A stretch of DNA of 64,000 bases from Epiperipatus broadwayi (GCA_028023455.1 JAQFVV010006203.1:7720821-7784820); one strand, 5' to 3'. Shown: positions 36,205 through 46,655, numbered from the stretch's first letter. Notes: generated by a model not told the origin, from the sequence alone. Program-made: numbers and translations.

Positions 36205-36426
36205 ATGGACATATTGCCAGATGAAGTAACAAAATCAATTAAACAAATCAATAGTAAAGCTGTTGGATGTGATGCAATAATTACAGAATTTTTGGAAGAA
36301 ATGGAAAAATTTACTATGAAGGAAATAATTGGACTTTGCAATTTGATATATAACAAAGGAGAATGGAATGAAGATTTTTTAAAAAACTATAATGATTCCA
36401 ATTGCTATAAAGAAGAAAGGTGTTAA
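36205..36426 (+). pseudogene. LINE reverse transcriptase, fingers region
   Basis: Seventy-three codons. DEVTKSIKQINSKAVGCDAI matches 'EV..AI..LK..KAPG.D.I', followed by FLEEMEKFTMKEIIGLCNLIYN and KGEWNEDF, equivalent to 'IW..GEWP.DW'. The next motif (PIYKKGD) is damaged at the frame end, where KEERC is read. Confidence 0.87.
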
Positions 36427-36429
36427 ATG

Positions 36430-36960
36430 TGAAGAGTATACAGAACAATAAGTTTGTCATCTGATGCATCTAAAGTTTTATTGAGGATTTTAACTCAAAA
36501 AAATTTATGGTAAGATAGAGTATTATATTAGAGAAGAACAGTTTGGTTTTCAGAGAGGGAAAAGTAAAACAGATATTACTGGTGTTGTTACAACAAATGC
36601 CGAGACATATATTGAAAATATAAAGAAATTGGTATATGTTTTGTAGATTTGGAGAAAGCATTTGATGGAGTAACCTGGAATAAACTTATGATCATCTTAA
36701 AAAATAAAGGAATATTTTGGAAAAAGAGCAGATTGATTTGGAATATGTATACTGGACAAAGGAGAAGAATTAAATTGGGGAATAATGAGAATGATGAAGT
36801 GAATATAGAAAGTGGAGTTAGGCAAGAATACAGTATGTCATCTGTTCTTTTTAATATTTATTTAGAAGACATGTTAAATAATTATTTAGACTGTGGAGAA
36901 GCAAATGTTGGAGGTAAAATAATAAAGTGTATAAAGATTTGCAGATGATATGGCTCTTAT
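36430..36960 (+). pseudogene. LINE reverse transcriptase, palm region
   Basis: CEEYRTISLSSDASKVLLRI (about 36430) is the 'C.NYR.ISLL....K.L..I' block. Motif A VDLEKAFDGVTW begins near 36644, the open segment 36649-36948 holds GVRQEYSMSSVLFNIYLED (G and C of 'GVRQGCPLSP' lost), and after a frameshift the catalytic FADDMALIVED lies at 36938-36970. All three catalytic Asp codons are still present, but the reading frame is interrupted at least four times. Confidence 0.88.
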
Positions 36961-36969
36961 AGTTGAGGA

Positions 36970-37470
36970 TATGTTGAATAAATTGGAGAAAGGATGTAAA
37001 AAATATGAGAATGAAGACTAATGTTGAGAAGTTTAAGTGTTTATGGATAGGAAGAAATACAAAAAGACTGCTAATTGAAATCCATCATAACAGTTCAATA
37101 AGTAAATATTTAAATATTTGGGTATTTGGTTGAGTGAGGATGAAAGTAATGATGAAGTTAAAAGAAGAATAGCATTGGCAAAAGAGGCATTTATTAAGAA
37201 AAAGAGAATATTTATGGATGAAAAGAGAATTAAAAAAAAAAGATTAATTAAATACTGTGTGTAGTCTACTAGTATATGGTTGTGAAACATGGGCAATGAC
37301 TATACAATTAAGAACAGGTATGAAGCCTTTGAGATGTGGACATGAACAAGAATGAAAAAAATCAATTGGATAAATAAAATAACAAATGAGGAAGTTTTAA
37401 AAAGAGTAAATGAAAAAAGAAGATTGATTGAGTAAATCTGAGAGAGAAAGAGAAACTGGATTGGACATGA
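36970..37470 (+). pseudogene. LINE post-RT region
   Basis: Broken frames show NVEKFKCLWIGRNTK, KYLNIWVFG, STSIWL*NMGNDYT (from 'YGSE.W...') and RMKKINWINKITNEEVLKR, ending ERKRNWIGHD at about 37465. The order matches the usual region downstream of the RT in this kind of LINE. The element would normally go on for another hundred residues or so. Confidence 0.75.
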
Positions 37471-38351
37471 TCCACTGACCCATATAATTCAATCACATCT
37501 AACAAAATAAATTTATATCCCTTAACTACAGCTGTTTTATCAAATATATTAATGCAATCAAATGACGACTTCAAAGTATATTCCACAAACCCAACAAAAT
37601 CCAAAATTGACCGAACCAAAATCCTTGTAAGCCTTTGATAATATGCTCTTGTAAAATCCAGCATCAATCTCAAAGGATCACCAACCTTATGTGTTTTTAC
37701 ATTTGCAAACATTTGAGGAATAAAAGTTGCTGATGGATAAACCTCAATATACTCTCTATTAGTGAGAAACGCTTTTCCACATACTCTCAAAATCTTCGAA
37801 AAAAACTTATCTTTCATAGCCTTTATATTATAATTTTCAATTCTAATAAAGTTCAAGTTCACTATCTGTTGTTGAAGTTTAATTTCATATGCAACTTTAT
37901 TCATTAATACAAATCTTTGCGATTTATCTTCCTTAGAACAAATCAGCTGGATATTAATTAAAAATAACGTAACTTCTTTCAAAGCCCATTGCTTACTATA
38001 ATTCAATTTATTAGATAACTCATTAATTTGCAGAGCTATAACCTTAATAATATTTTCTTTATTAACAACATTATCACATGCCATTTCCTTATCTGCAACT
38101 ACTTCAGCTTTTGCATTTTTCCACAAAGCACATACAAATCTAGGCCCACACAACAAAATTTCACTTATGTTATCCGGAACCTCACCCATAGATAAATTAA
38201 CCACCTGTTGACTATTATTTCGCAGTCTAATATGCTTTTGCTTATATAATAAAAACTCAAATTTCTTCAAATACTTAAACTGCATATCTTTTTTAAATTT
38301 ATCAAGCCAAATCCCTGCATATGACGGCAATGAATAAACCATGAATGTCAT
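37470..38351 (-). pseudogene. PLE 5' half: N-terminal region and start of RT, inverted
   Basis: An open frame of 329 codons (38351-37362) of which the part up to about 37470 is PLE. N-terminal motif VVNLSMGEVPDNISEIL then LCGPRFV (the 'LLSKGPKFV' block). Later come DKFFSKILRVCGKAF, FIPQMFANVKTHKVGDPLRL (the 'PKTHKP..PLRPI' RT block) and KSSFDCINIF then KFILLDVIELYGSVDH (motif A, 'DV.SLYTNVP'). The RT stops there: motifs B to E are missing. Beyond 37470 the frame runs into LINE sequence and is meaningless. This is the longest open PLE frame in the window. Confidence 0.86.
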
Positions 38352-38820
38352 TAGCGTTTATTCCCAATATTAATAAAAATATAATAAGAGTTTTAAGTCA
38401 AGATTTCCGGTTGGCATGGAGAACTTCATCTAATTTTAAAAGATTAATAAATAATTCTAAGAGAGTAATAAGTAAAGAGGATAAAAGCAGTGTTGTGTAT
38501 TCTATTAAATGCCCACAGATAAATTGTAGTGCAATATATATTGGGGAAACCAAGACAAATATTAAATATTGCCTTCAACAGCATTTAATATACATATATT
38601 AGAGCAAGAGAAGATGATACAGTTTATTCAGCTTTGTATGTTCAACAAAATAGTACAGGCCATATATGTAGTCCAAAGGATTTTGCAATATTAATGCATG
38701 AAACATACGATAAAAAATGCAAGATTAAAGAATCATATCTTATACAAAATTTATCTTGTGCTATGAATTCAAAATTAACCAGTTTTCCGATTAGTTGTTG
38801 CTGGCCAATGCAATGAAATG
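38345..38820 (+). pseudogene. PLE 3' half: GIY-YIG endonuclease
   Basis: The first segment (38345-38602) reads RVLSQDFRLAWRTSSNFKRL then SSVVYSIKCPQINCSAIYIGET, an intact GIY-YIG signature (VYSI...YIGET) with the connector C-x4-C. After a frameshift, 38634-38816 gives STGHICSPKDFAILMHETYD then KIKESYLIQNLSCAMNSKL, the C-terminal extension. It points away from the minus-strand PLE half that begins at 38351; the two abut within a few bases. A degenerate hammerhead-like word follows at 38862-38891. Confidence 0.86.
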
Positions 38821-40701
38821 TTGAATTTATCGCGTAGGAGAAAATAGGAATTTTTTACTGCCTCGATAAAGACTCTTAAGAATTGAAAGCGCTTGGCAAT
38901 AATTATTTTATTTATATTAATGATTCTCTGCTTTAGGAATTGACAGATTGTTATATTGTATTTTATAAATTATATTAACAGAAGTATTATATTGATTTAT
39001 TATTTAAAAGGATAAAAAAAAAAAAGGAAAAAGCATTTTAATCATATTTTTTTTTTTGTTACTTTAACTTTTTGATGGAATGTGGAGGTAGAAAAAAAAC
39101 GTTGTGATTTAATTAAAGATGAGTGGGTTGATGTTAGGAAAAAAAAAGAGATAGATGAAGATTAGGATAAAAGGGTTAAGGTGGTGAAATTTATAGAATA
39201 AATATGTATATAGTAGAATGATAATAGAGGCTTTTAAAATTTTTCTATGTATGTATGTATATAATAAGAGCATCTATAGTATCATTTAACTTTTGAGTTT
39301 TCATCACATTTAATTATATCAAAATTCTATCTTAAACATGTAATTTGTTTTCTAATTGGTTCATCAAAATAAGCGATTATAAATTACTGCTATAGTTTAT
39401 AAATAACATACATTAAAGCAAAGGATGAATAAAATTCTATTTTGAAGATAAGCTCCCATTGTGTTCAGGTTTTATGTTATCATTATTTCATATGTATTTT
39501 TTTTGTTGTTGTTGCTGTCTCTGGCATGGGACAGCTTCCTTATAAACCATACTCCAAGCAAAGGATAAGCATCTTTGGGAACTATTCCCTCATGTAATTG
39601 TAATAAATTAAAATTATCAGTATATATTATTTAAAATTCACTTAATTTTTAAACAATAATTTTCAATGAAAAAATTTTATAAACCCTATTTTGATATAAT
39701 TTTTTGAAAGAATATTTAAAGTATATTCATATCATTCTTGTCTCAAATAAAATTGTCTTCTTTCTTAATGGTATATCCACTTTAACACGAAAATATGAAA
39801 GCTCTGGTGGAAACATTATTGAAACTAAGCAGATCAAAAATATGCCAGAATACGATACATATCACAATAGATATTAAGATATATTCAGAATTTAATGATA
39901 ATAATTTCAATATATTCCCATAATTAACAATTTTTTTCCTCCCACAATAAATGATAGTAATTTAAATTAATAATTATTATTGCTTTATTTAAATCATTTC
40001 CAATATTAAAAATATAAAATCTTCAGCTATAAAAGATTAACGATCATTTGTAATAATTCTGTGTAAAGTATACATCATGATAAAATCTGAAATGAGACAC
40101 AATTTTAAAATAGAAAAATAAATTAGATAAAGATTCAGTTTAAATTAATTCTTTTATTCCTCAAAACAATATCTGAGTGTGTTGGATTGTGAGCAGCAAG
40201 AAAAATTGTTTGAAAATAACATCCACACCAAATATTTAGCCTGATTCCTCAAAAGTTCCATACCCTACACTTGTAATGCATTCTTACAAAACAATGAATT
40301 GACAAAGAGAACATCATAATATGGTTCTCCAAATCTTGACAAATCACCCATCATGTCCCACAATTTAGGGAAGGCAATCTAATTGGTAAGTCTTTCTTAA
40401 TAATCCCCATATAGAAACCCTGAAAAATGTGTAAAAGATTTGTTTGTCTATATGATGTACTTCTGGTCCTCTGCTTAGCTTTAAAAAATACTACTGTACG
40501 GTAACATATATATTATTACAAAGCCAATATCAAAAGGTCACCAATATGCTGTCTGATCTGTAAAAATGCACTCCCTCTGCACAAGATCCCCATTATCATC
40601 AAGTCCAAGTAAAAACCAAAATATTTCTTTTATTCTTCTATTTCTGTTAAGCAATAGCCAATAAATACAATTTCCTTTAAAAAATACCTTAAATTACTTA
40701 C
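38821..40701. other. AT-rich spacer, DGCR8 downstream intron or flank
   Basis: If the DGCR8 donor at 40701 is used, this is intron sequence on the minus strand. Read-through from that exon would stay open only about 24 codons to a TAA. A further minus-strand frame near 40540-40680 (with EIFWFLLGLDDNGDLVQ) is open for about 50 codons but matches nothing I know. No terminal DGCR8 exon with the usual KPK..IV tail was found here. Confidence 0.5.
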
Positions 40702-40812
40702 CCTTTGGGCATGCAACCTTCGCATCTCTTCGTGAAGCTTGGCAAGAATAGAAAGATTGGGTTTATTGGCACAGGCATGAGTCTGAAGCTCAGTTATTGT
40801 TTGTTCTTCTTG
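40702..40812 (-). CDS. DGCR8: DGCR8/Pasha exon, C-terminal tail
   Basis: 111 bp, exactly 37 codons, bounded by acceptor cattttag/caagaag and donor caaagg/gtaagtaa on the minus strand. It encodes QEEQTITELQTHACANKPNL then SILAKLHEEMRRLHAQR. The blocks ELQ, NKPNL, IL.KL.EEM and RL are those of the C-terminal helix of DGCR8, the part that contacts Drosha in the Microprocessor (established for the family). Start and end are in phase 0, continuing from the exon at 46298-46381. The last exon after the donor was not found. Acts in nuclear pri-miRNA processing. Confidence 0.9.
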
Positions 40813-41344
40813 CTAAAATGATAAGCACAAAAATAACAATAAATATTCATATTAATTGCTTATATGACATAAAATGAAAATATATATATTTTTTAAAAAA
40901 TTTAAGTATAATATAAATGAACAGCTTTAAAAAATAAGATGCTAAAACCATGAAATCAGGTTGTAAGCCTTTTTTGAAATTGCTTCTAATGTAGTAATCA
41001 TTTAATCAGAAATGTTATTAGACCATAATCATTTTAGAATATATATATATATATACATGAAGCCATACAATCAAAAAGATAAGTGACTTGAATCTATAAT
41101 TTTAACAGTAAGTTTCCATATTCTGGATTAAAAAGTAAAATTTGCTATATTAATTAATGCTGAGATAAACCACTAAACATCACATCATCACCATCTCTAT
41201 ACTACAGGGTGGCACTACTGTATGGAGAGTTTTGCCTTTGTTTAATGCTGAGATAACTGAGAATGATTTAATTCAGTTAAATATTTATTTATAGGATCAA
41301 GTTTTTACTTCAAATAAATTTAGATTCCTGTTTTATAAATGTTT

Positions 41345-41475
41345 TACTGCCTTATGTAATTTAGTGCAGTGGTAAAGTGTTGGAGTCTAGAATGCAATGT
41401 TCTCAAATAGATTCAGGCTCTGGCATTTATGGTGCTCAAACTTCCTATGAATACTCAAACAATAAAGACATCTGA
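41345..41475 (+). mobile_element. tRNA-derived SINE remnant
   Basis: A-box-like ttagtgcagtggtaaagtg, about 35 nt later the B-box-like tagattcaggctc, then tggtgctcaaacttcctatg and an A-rich end. The tail words ctcaaacttccta recur near 44697-44710, where a more decayed copy may lie (44635-44735). Confidence 0.58.
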
Positions 41476-41926
41476 TTATTTATTTTATTTTAATGGTCTT
41501 GCTAAATTAGTAGGCACTAAATTTGATAGAGAGAGATGCCAAAACTTTAAACATTTACCTAAAGAATAGTAAATTTTATTTCATAGCATCATTGATCAGA
41601 TGACCAAAATATTATATGGATAACATCTAATTTACATTAATAAAAATGATAGAAAGCATAAAAAGGTGCTTAGAGTGATGTCTACACTATGTATTTTTCT
41701 GAAGGTTTGTGATAATGGTGTTTTAGTAGTATTTATATGTTTGACTATTTCCAACATCTAATATGAGTATTGAATGTCTTTAGAAAAATTTAATTTTATT
41801 TAAATAATCCAAATACCTTCATCTGTTAGTAATAGCACATAGGTTAGTATATGCACAACATTTCGAGAGATATTATTCTTCTCTACTCTTTAGGTGTTGC
41901 TGACCTGACTAGTGACAGAACTAGCA

Positions 41927-42003
41927 TGGGAATCGAACCTGGATCCTTAGATTCCTGAGTATTGAATTTTAAGGTAACACTCTAACCAACTAAGCCATCC
42001 TGC
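41927..42003 (-). other. tRNA-like region next to PLE 3' end
   Basis: On the minus strand: ggatggcttagttggttagagtg (a good A box) and ggttcgattcccatg (a consensus B box), about 40 nt apart. This is internal Pol III promoter structure. It is followed by the PLE-type stem-loop and not by a tRNA 3' half, so it is a SINE head or part of a composite terminal repeat, not a functional tRNA gene. The inverted copy (42226 on) keeps only the B-box half. Confidence 0.7.
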
Positions 42004-42059
42004 CAAAGACAACAATCATTAAAAATTTCATATACTTATCTATGAGGTTCCTCCTGATT

Positions 42060-42224
42060 TCCCCACTTTTTTCTAAGAGCAAAGTTGATTAGTGGTTTCC
42101 ATACATTATGTATAGTCACACTAGGTTGACTTATGAGATTGTTTGCCATTGTCAAGTGAGCAGCTTCTTTAAATTTTCTTCTTTGTACCTTTTCTTCTAT
42201 ATCCAATACTTTTGTATTTTCCCA
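42060..42224 (-). pseudogene. PLE nuclease C-terminal extension
   Basis: Read on the minus strand: WENTKVLDIEEKVQRRKFKE, then AAHLTM, then VTIHNVWKPLI. This corresponds to the 'WENVKVLD.E..Y..RKIKEALYI' and '...W.P.L' endings of PLE proteins. It is a different PLE subfamily from those at 4980, 17637 and 38345. Only the last 55 or so residues remain. Confidence 0.78.
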
Positions 42225-42298
42225 AGTTAATACTCAAGAATCTAAGAGTCCAGGTTCAATTCCCATTCTAGTTCTGTCATTGGTCAGGCCAGCAACAC

Positions 42299-42333
42299 CT
42301 GAAGAAGAGGAGAGAATAATACCTCTTGAAACG
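42299..42333 (+). other. PLE-type stem-loop (CTGAAGA / stem / GAAAC)
   Basis: ctgaaga, stem agagg / cctct with an 11-nt loop, then one unpaired t and gaaacg. The inverted partner at 41859-41895 (minus) is more degenerate (cctaaaga...cgaaatg). The core words agree with a hammerhead except for the extra t before GAAA. Confidence 0.5.
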
Positions 42334-42661
42334 TTGTGCATATGTCTAACCTGTGTCCATTATTAACAATTGAATATATTTGGAATATTTAAATAAAGTT
42401 AAATTTTTCTAAAGACATTCAATGCTCATATTAGATGATGGAAATAGTTCAACATATAAATACAATCTCGATACTATGCTTGTAAAATTTTTTAATTTTA
42501 TATTTGATAAAAAATATATATAAGAAGCTGTTCAGTTTCTCTCTAAATCCTAAAATTGATGATTTTGAGCCCTAGAAAAAAACATGAAGGGATAGGTAGT
42601 AAGTAATAGGATTGGCTTAATGACTAAATTGAATTAAATATCAGAAAATTTATTTTAATAT

Positions 42662-42845
42662 ACAAAGGCCTCATGATGAAGTGGCAAAACTGCTTTACTT
42701 CGTGGAATTTGATTTTAGGCTGGGACAATTTTGAAATATTTTTTTAGTTCCAAACAGATTTAGAATATTTCTTTCAGTTAGTTGGATTATAGTCAACCTA
42801 GATCAGTATCTAATTTTGATAAAAAAATTGATTATTTAACTAAGA
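42662..42845 (+). mobile_element. SINE remnant, second family
   Basis: A head with catgatgaagtggcaaaactg and a body with atttttttagttccaaacag, atttagaatatttctttcag and tagtcaacctagatcagtat, in the same order as the copy at 28155-28345. The B-box region is decayed (ttgattttaggctggg). The shared body identifies the family, although the tRNA part alone would not. Confidence 0.55.
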
Positions 42846-45800
42846 AATAAAACAGATAAAAAAAGTGTTATAATTCTCGGCATCCAGTATTTGGCAAAGC
42901 TTATAAATAATGTTTTTATCTTTCATCTTTCCTGCATAGGGGAAAGCCAAACTGTGAACTATTACAAAAAAACTTTTATTCATATATATGTACGTGCCAG
43001 TTATATTATTCATATATCTTAAATTTTATTATTTAAATAACTCCATTATAAATTTGACACTAGAAACTTATATTCTTCTTCTTTTAAGTCATTAATGATT
43101 GTTAGTTAATAATAATATAAAAAACCAATAACGAGAAATTGACTTGGAAATCAATTTAGCACTATTATTTGATTTCATTGATTATTCTTACAAAAATAAC
43201 CCAAAAGAATGATAGTAAAATGAAATTTTATTGTCAAAAGTGATCATATATTTGAAAAAAAAAAAAAAGAGAGTTAATGGTGTTTGTTGATCAATCTTTA
43301 AATATTGCCTAATTAAAAATATAAAATGAAATATCTAAAATAATCACTGAATTTAGCAGTTCTTTTTCACTACATACTAATACTTGGAATATATTCTAGA
43401 ACTAGTAATAATAATTTTAGACAAGATTCTTATTATCTGATTTCAGGAACAGTTATATTGGGAGCTTGAGAAATTAAGTGATTCTAAAAGGGTTTATAAC
43501 AATATCTACATCTCCAGATTAATTTTTGTTTTAATCAGTGAAAACTCTAGATCTAAAGCTGGCACAAATACATTTATACGTCTAGTACCATTTTAAATTC
43601 TTTTATACTATTAAACCAATAGCATAAAATTAAAAAAAAAACCAAAAACCTTAATGCTTAGAATCCAATTCCACCCTGCTTATATAGCTATATAGATCTA
43701 ACACTTTTTCTCTGCTTGCACTTTATATATGCTTTCAAGAGCAGTTTTCTTTATTCTATTCTAAATCTAAACTATTGTACACTGGAGTACATGTTGTGAT
43801 ATTATATCAACATCTGCAGACTAGATTTAAAGTTTTTTAAAATTTCAGGCTATTAGCTTAATAGTATTAAAAAAAAATCTTGCTAAATACATAACAGCAT
43901 TGATTCCAGCTTTATATTCAAAGCCCTCATTGATGAAGACCATTAAACCAGAATCTAGCCTGGGATAGGGATATAAGAATACAATGATCTTTTGCTGAAC
44001 AAATCTTTAATTGCTCTAGAATACTTTTTACTGCTGCTGAATGCATGTTATCTTTAAACAGAGAAAATCATGTGATATTTTGAGAATTACAATTATTACA
44101 AGACAACAAACAAATTGAAAACAATTCGTGGCAATTACAAAATGATCTATTAGCTAGTTTTTCAGATTACTCAAAAGCAATTCATTATTGTAATGATAAT
44201 AGCCTCCATCCACTTCTCTGATATTTGCCTCTCCATTCTCTATCAACCATTCCAAATATCATAAGATAATCTCATGATATGATCAAAATAGACAACTTCA
44301 GTCTGGTTATTTGTATTCGAAGAGTTTAGATATAATTTGATCAAATATCCATTTATTCTATTTCCTTATTGTTCCTAGAATTCTCAAATATTTTTTTCAG
44401 CATCACAGTTCAAAAATATAAATAGGTTTAGTAATCTTTTTTTCAATATTTAACTTTTACATTCATACAGAATTGCAGAAAATAGCTTGAACAAATACTA
44501 CATCTAACAATTTTTTGTAAAATTTTCATTGCAAGTCTTCTCAATATTGATCTGTGTTCAATCTCTTGAATATTGACTTCTTTGCCGTTGTTGATCCAAA
44601 AAGATACAAATTCCCAACTAATTCTATGTCTTCAAGAGTGACAGATTTTGGAACTCAAGGTCTATGGATCATGGCCTAATTCTATTACTTCCAGTTCTCA
44701 AACTTCCTACGGATTACCAAGTAATAAATTATTCAACTGTATATTTTTTAATATTGATTTTGAAGGCAAGTGATGTCCTTTTTATCATAATTTCTGTTTT
44801 CTTCATATTTATCCATAACCCCACCCTTTCACTTGATTCTTAGACAATATATATATAAGCAAAATGTTACATTGATAGAATGAATGTAGAAGATTATGTT
44901 AATTCTTCCAGATCCAACTGATTTATGTAACATCTGTACCCTAACAACTGTAAAATATTTAATAATTCCAATAGTCAAAAAATAATTTATAAAATATATT
45001 CATTTTAAAGTCTATAAAAGTTCTTTTTAATTTAAACAATTTCTTTATAATTTGGTTTGAAATAATCTAAAGTTAATTAATTTTTATAATTTAACTGAAT
45101 ATTTAATCTTGCTGTTAATTGTTTCAGTCAATAAACTAAAAATGTTTATTTCACTATAAACATCTATTTATTAAAAAACAAACAAATATACTCATATATA
45201 TAAACACACACACTTTTTAATTAGATACTTTGGAATAATAAATATAAAAATATTTTGTTAAAACACCCCCAAAAACTTTTTAATTTCTTTCCGCATAAAA
45301 ATGAGGTAAATCAGAATCTAAATCAACAATAAAAGCTAACAAATTATATTTTTAAATTAATAATAATGACAGAGAGTATTTATTTGTATGTTAATTAAAT
45401 ATTTTCATGGATTAATTACATTATAAACAGATAAATGTGATGAATTATCCATGTAAATAACTGGAGAAATATGTTTTAGCAATGATGTTACTTAATAACC
45501 ATAAACTGAAATTTACAGCCCCAAGCTAAACAATAATAGGTTTTTATCAAAAAGGAGATCTTTTATCTCAACGCCCAAACTCTTATATGGAACTTAAACA
45601 CAGATGTATAGTTTTATGAGAATTTTAAAGAATTACATTTTTTCTGATATATAGAAAGTTCTTCAACTTGGTATAAAAATATTAAAACTACAATGGACAA
45701 CATCCATTTCCATTGGATTGGATATGTGAAGTGAATTAAAAAAGTATTTTACATTAAACTCAAGTATGATTTTTAAGGAAGAAACAAATCCTATTGATAT

Positions 45801-46297
45801 TATTATTTTAATTTAAAAATATCTAAAGAAGTGCAAAATCAATTGTTTACATTGAAAGGATATTGCCGGTATAAAATACAATGAAAAGCTACAATTAGAA
45901 AACATCTTAAAATCTTTCAGAAAGAAAAGTTTCACAAAAACAGCATTTCAAGATATCAAATAGAGTAAAATACCAGTTTCTGATAAATGCAATTGTATTT
46001 GTGGTTGACAAATTGGTTTGTGTGATCATTACACAAGTTATCTTTAAGTATTTGCCTCTTTTTTTAAAATGGTTTCTGAAGTTAGGATGACTATACTTAT
46101 TTATGAGAGGCTGATAATGACTATGACCCAAGTTTGAAGATTTCATATATTAAAATAAAATTGTTCATTTTCAGTAGTAGTATGGCTTTGAATGATATTT
46201 CCCAAAGCATAATTTGCACCAGCATTTCATTTTTAAAACTATCTTAAAAATAATTATTATTTTACTAAAATGATATATATATATATTAACATTGTAC

Positions 46298-46381
46298 CTT
46301 CTTTTCTTTGATTGTCTTATAGGAACCTTTTCCATAAAGCCTCAGCAATGAACCATAACTTGTTATATGAGAATGAAGTAA
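46298..46381 (-). CDS. DGCR8: DGCR8/Pasha exon, end of second dsRBD and linker
   Basis: 84 bp, 28 codons, phase 0 at both ends, with acceptor atgttatag/tta and donor gaaaagaag/gtacaatg on the minus strand. Translation: LLHSHITSYGSLLRLYGKGS then YKTIKEKK. The pattern LLHPH...WGSLLRMYG is a hallmark of DGCR8 just after its second double-stranded RNA-binding domain. It joins in frame to the preceding exon (...QAMLQ) and the following one (QEEQT...). An 88-bp intron separates it from the upstream exon. Confidence 0.92.
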
Positions 46382-46469
46382 CTATAACATAAATGAATAA
46401 TATTTATAATACTATGACAAAAAAAACAACAAATAGAATTAAAAATAAAGCAAAACAAACACAACCAAC
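46382..46469 (-). other. DGCR8: DGCR8 intron, 88 bp
   Basis: Starts gttggttgtgtttg and ends atgttatag on the minus strand. The 5' splice site (aa/gttggt) is weak but has the required GT, and its use gives the family-expected junction MLQ/LLH. Confidence 0.8.
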
Positions 46470-46526
46470 TTGGAGCATAGCTTGAGCTGCTCTTTGCTTG
46501 CCTTCTCGCTTGTTTTTGCAAATCAC
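46470..46526 (-). CDS. DGCR8: DGCR8/Pasha exon, second dsRBD helix
   Basis: 57 bp, 19 codons, with acceptor aattattttag/gtg on the minus strand and phase 0 at both ends. It encodes VICKNKREGKQRAAQAMLQ. CKNKR.GKQ.A.Q..LQ is the last helix of the second dsRBD, where the KNKR..K basic face contacts RNA. The human counterpart has the same length up to the LLH junction. Upstream exons (first dsRBD, heme-binding Rhed region, nuclear localisation signal) were searched for by eye to the right edge and not recognised. They may lie beyond the window. Confidence 0.9.
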
Positions 46527-46655
46527 CTAAAATAATTTGTATACGTTTACATAGACATTCATATGTTTACGCACAGAAATAAGTAGACTTAATAATTTTT
46601 AGATCAAATTAAAAACAAATAATTTATGATAAAAATACAATAAGTTTTCGATATA

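Larger units (their letters stand above)
34490..37470 (+). mobile_element. Non-LTR retrotransposon, fourth family, truncated at 3' end by a PLE
   Basis: On the plus strand, endonuclease, linker, RT and start of the C-terminal region are in order with frameshifts. It differs from the RTE copies at the window ends: motif A reads VDLEKAFDGVTWNKL, followed by NIESGVRQEYSMSS and later RNWIGH. A leader (34490-34900) precedes the first conserved block. The element stops after RNWIGHD at about 37465, where sequence of a Penelope-like element begins, so the PLE probably inserted into it. The LINE clade was not assigned. Confidence 0.9.
41690..42490. mobile_element. PLE 3' end flanked by inverted copies of a tRNA-like/stem-loop unit
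   Basis: Minus strand, from 42224 down to 42060: end of a PLE nuclease domain. From 42003 to about 41690: tRNA-like region, stem-loop, and a tail with gacattcaatactcatatta. From 42226 to 42490 on the plus strand the latter part of the same unit is repeated in inverse orientation (caggttcaattcccat, cacctgaagaagagg, gacattcaatgctcatatta). So one PLE 3' end is sandwiched between inverted repeats, as at 4980-7291. There is no open frame beyond the fragment. Confidence 0.78.
40813..46297 (-). other. DGCR8: DGCR8 intron (about 5.5 kb) with mobile-element remnants
   Basis: Bounded by gtacaatg at the 5' side and ttttag at the 3' side on the minus strand. It contains SINEs (41345-41475, 42662-42845), an inverted PLE 3' end (41690-42490), and otherwise AT-rich DNA with no further exon recognised. 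It is long compared with the 88-bp intron next to it. Confidence 0.75.

Noticed and set aside
40540-40690. Minus-strand 50-codon open stretch after the DGCR8 donor, considered as an extended terminal exon
   Set aside because: It is in a different frame from the exon; in-frame read-through meets a TAA after about 24 codons, and the donor gtaagtaa is strong.
41927-42003. Functional tRNA gene
   Set aside because: A and B boxes are good, but there is no acceptor-stem pairing or tRNA 3' half, and the sequence continues into a repeat body.
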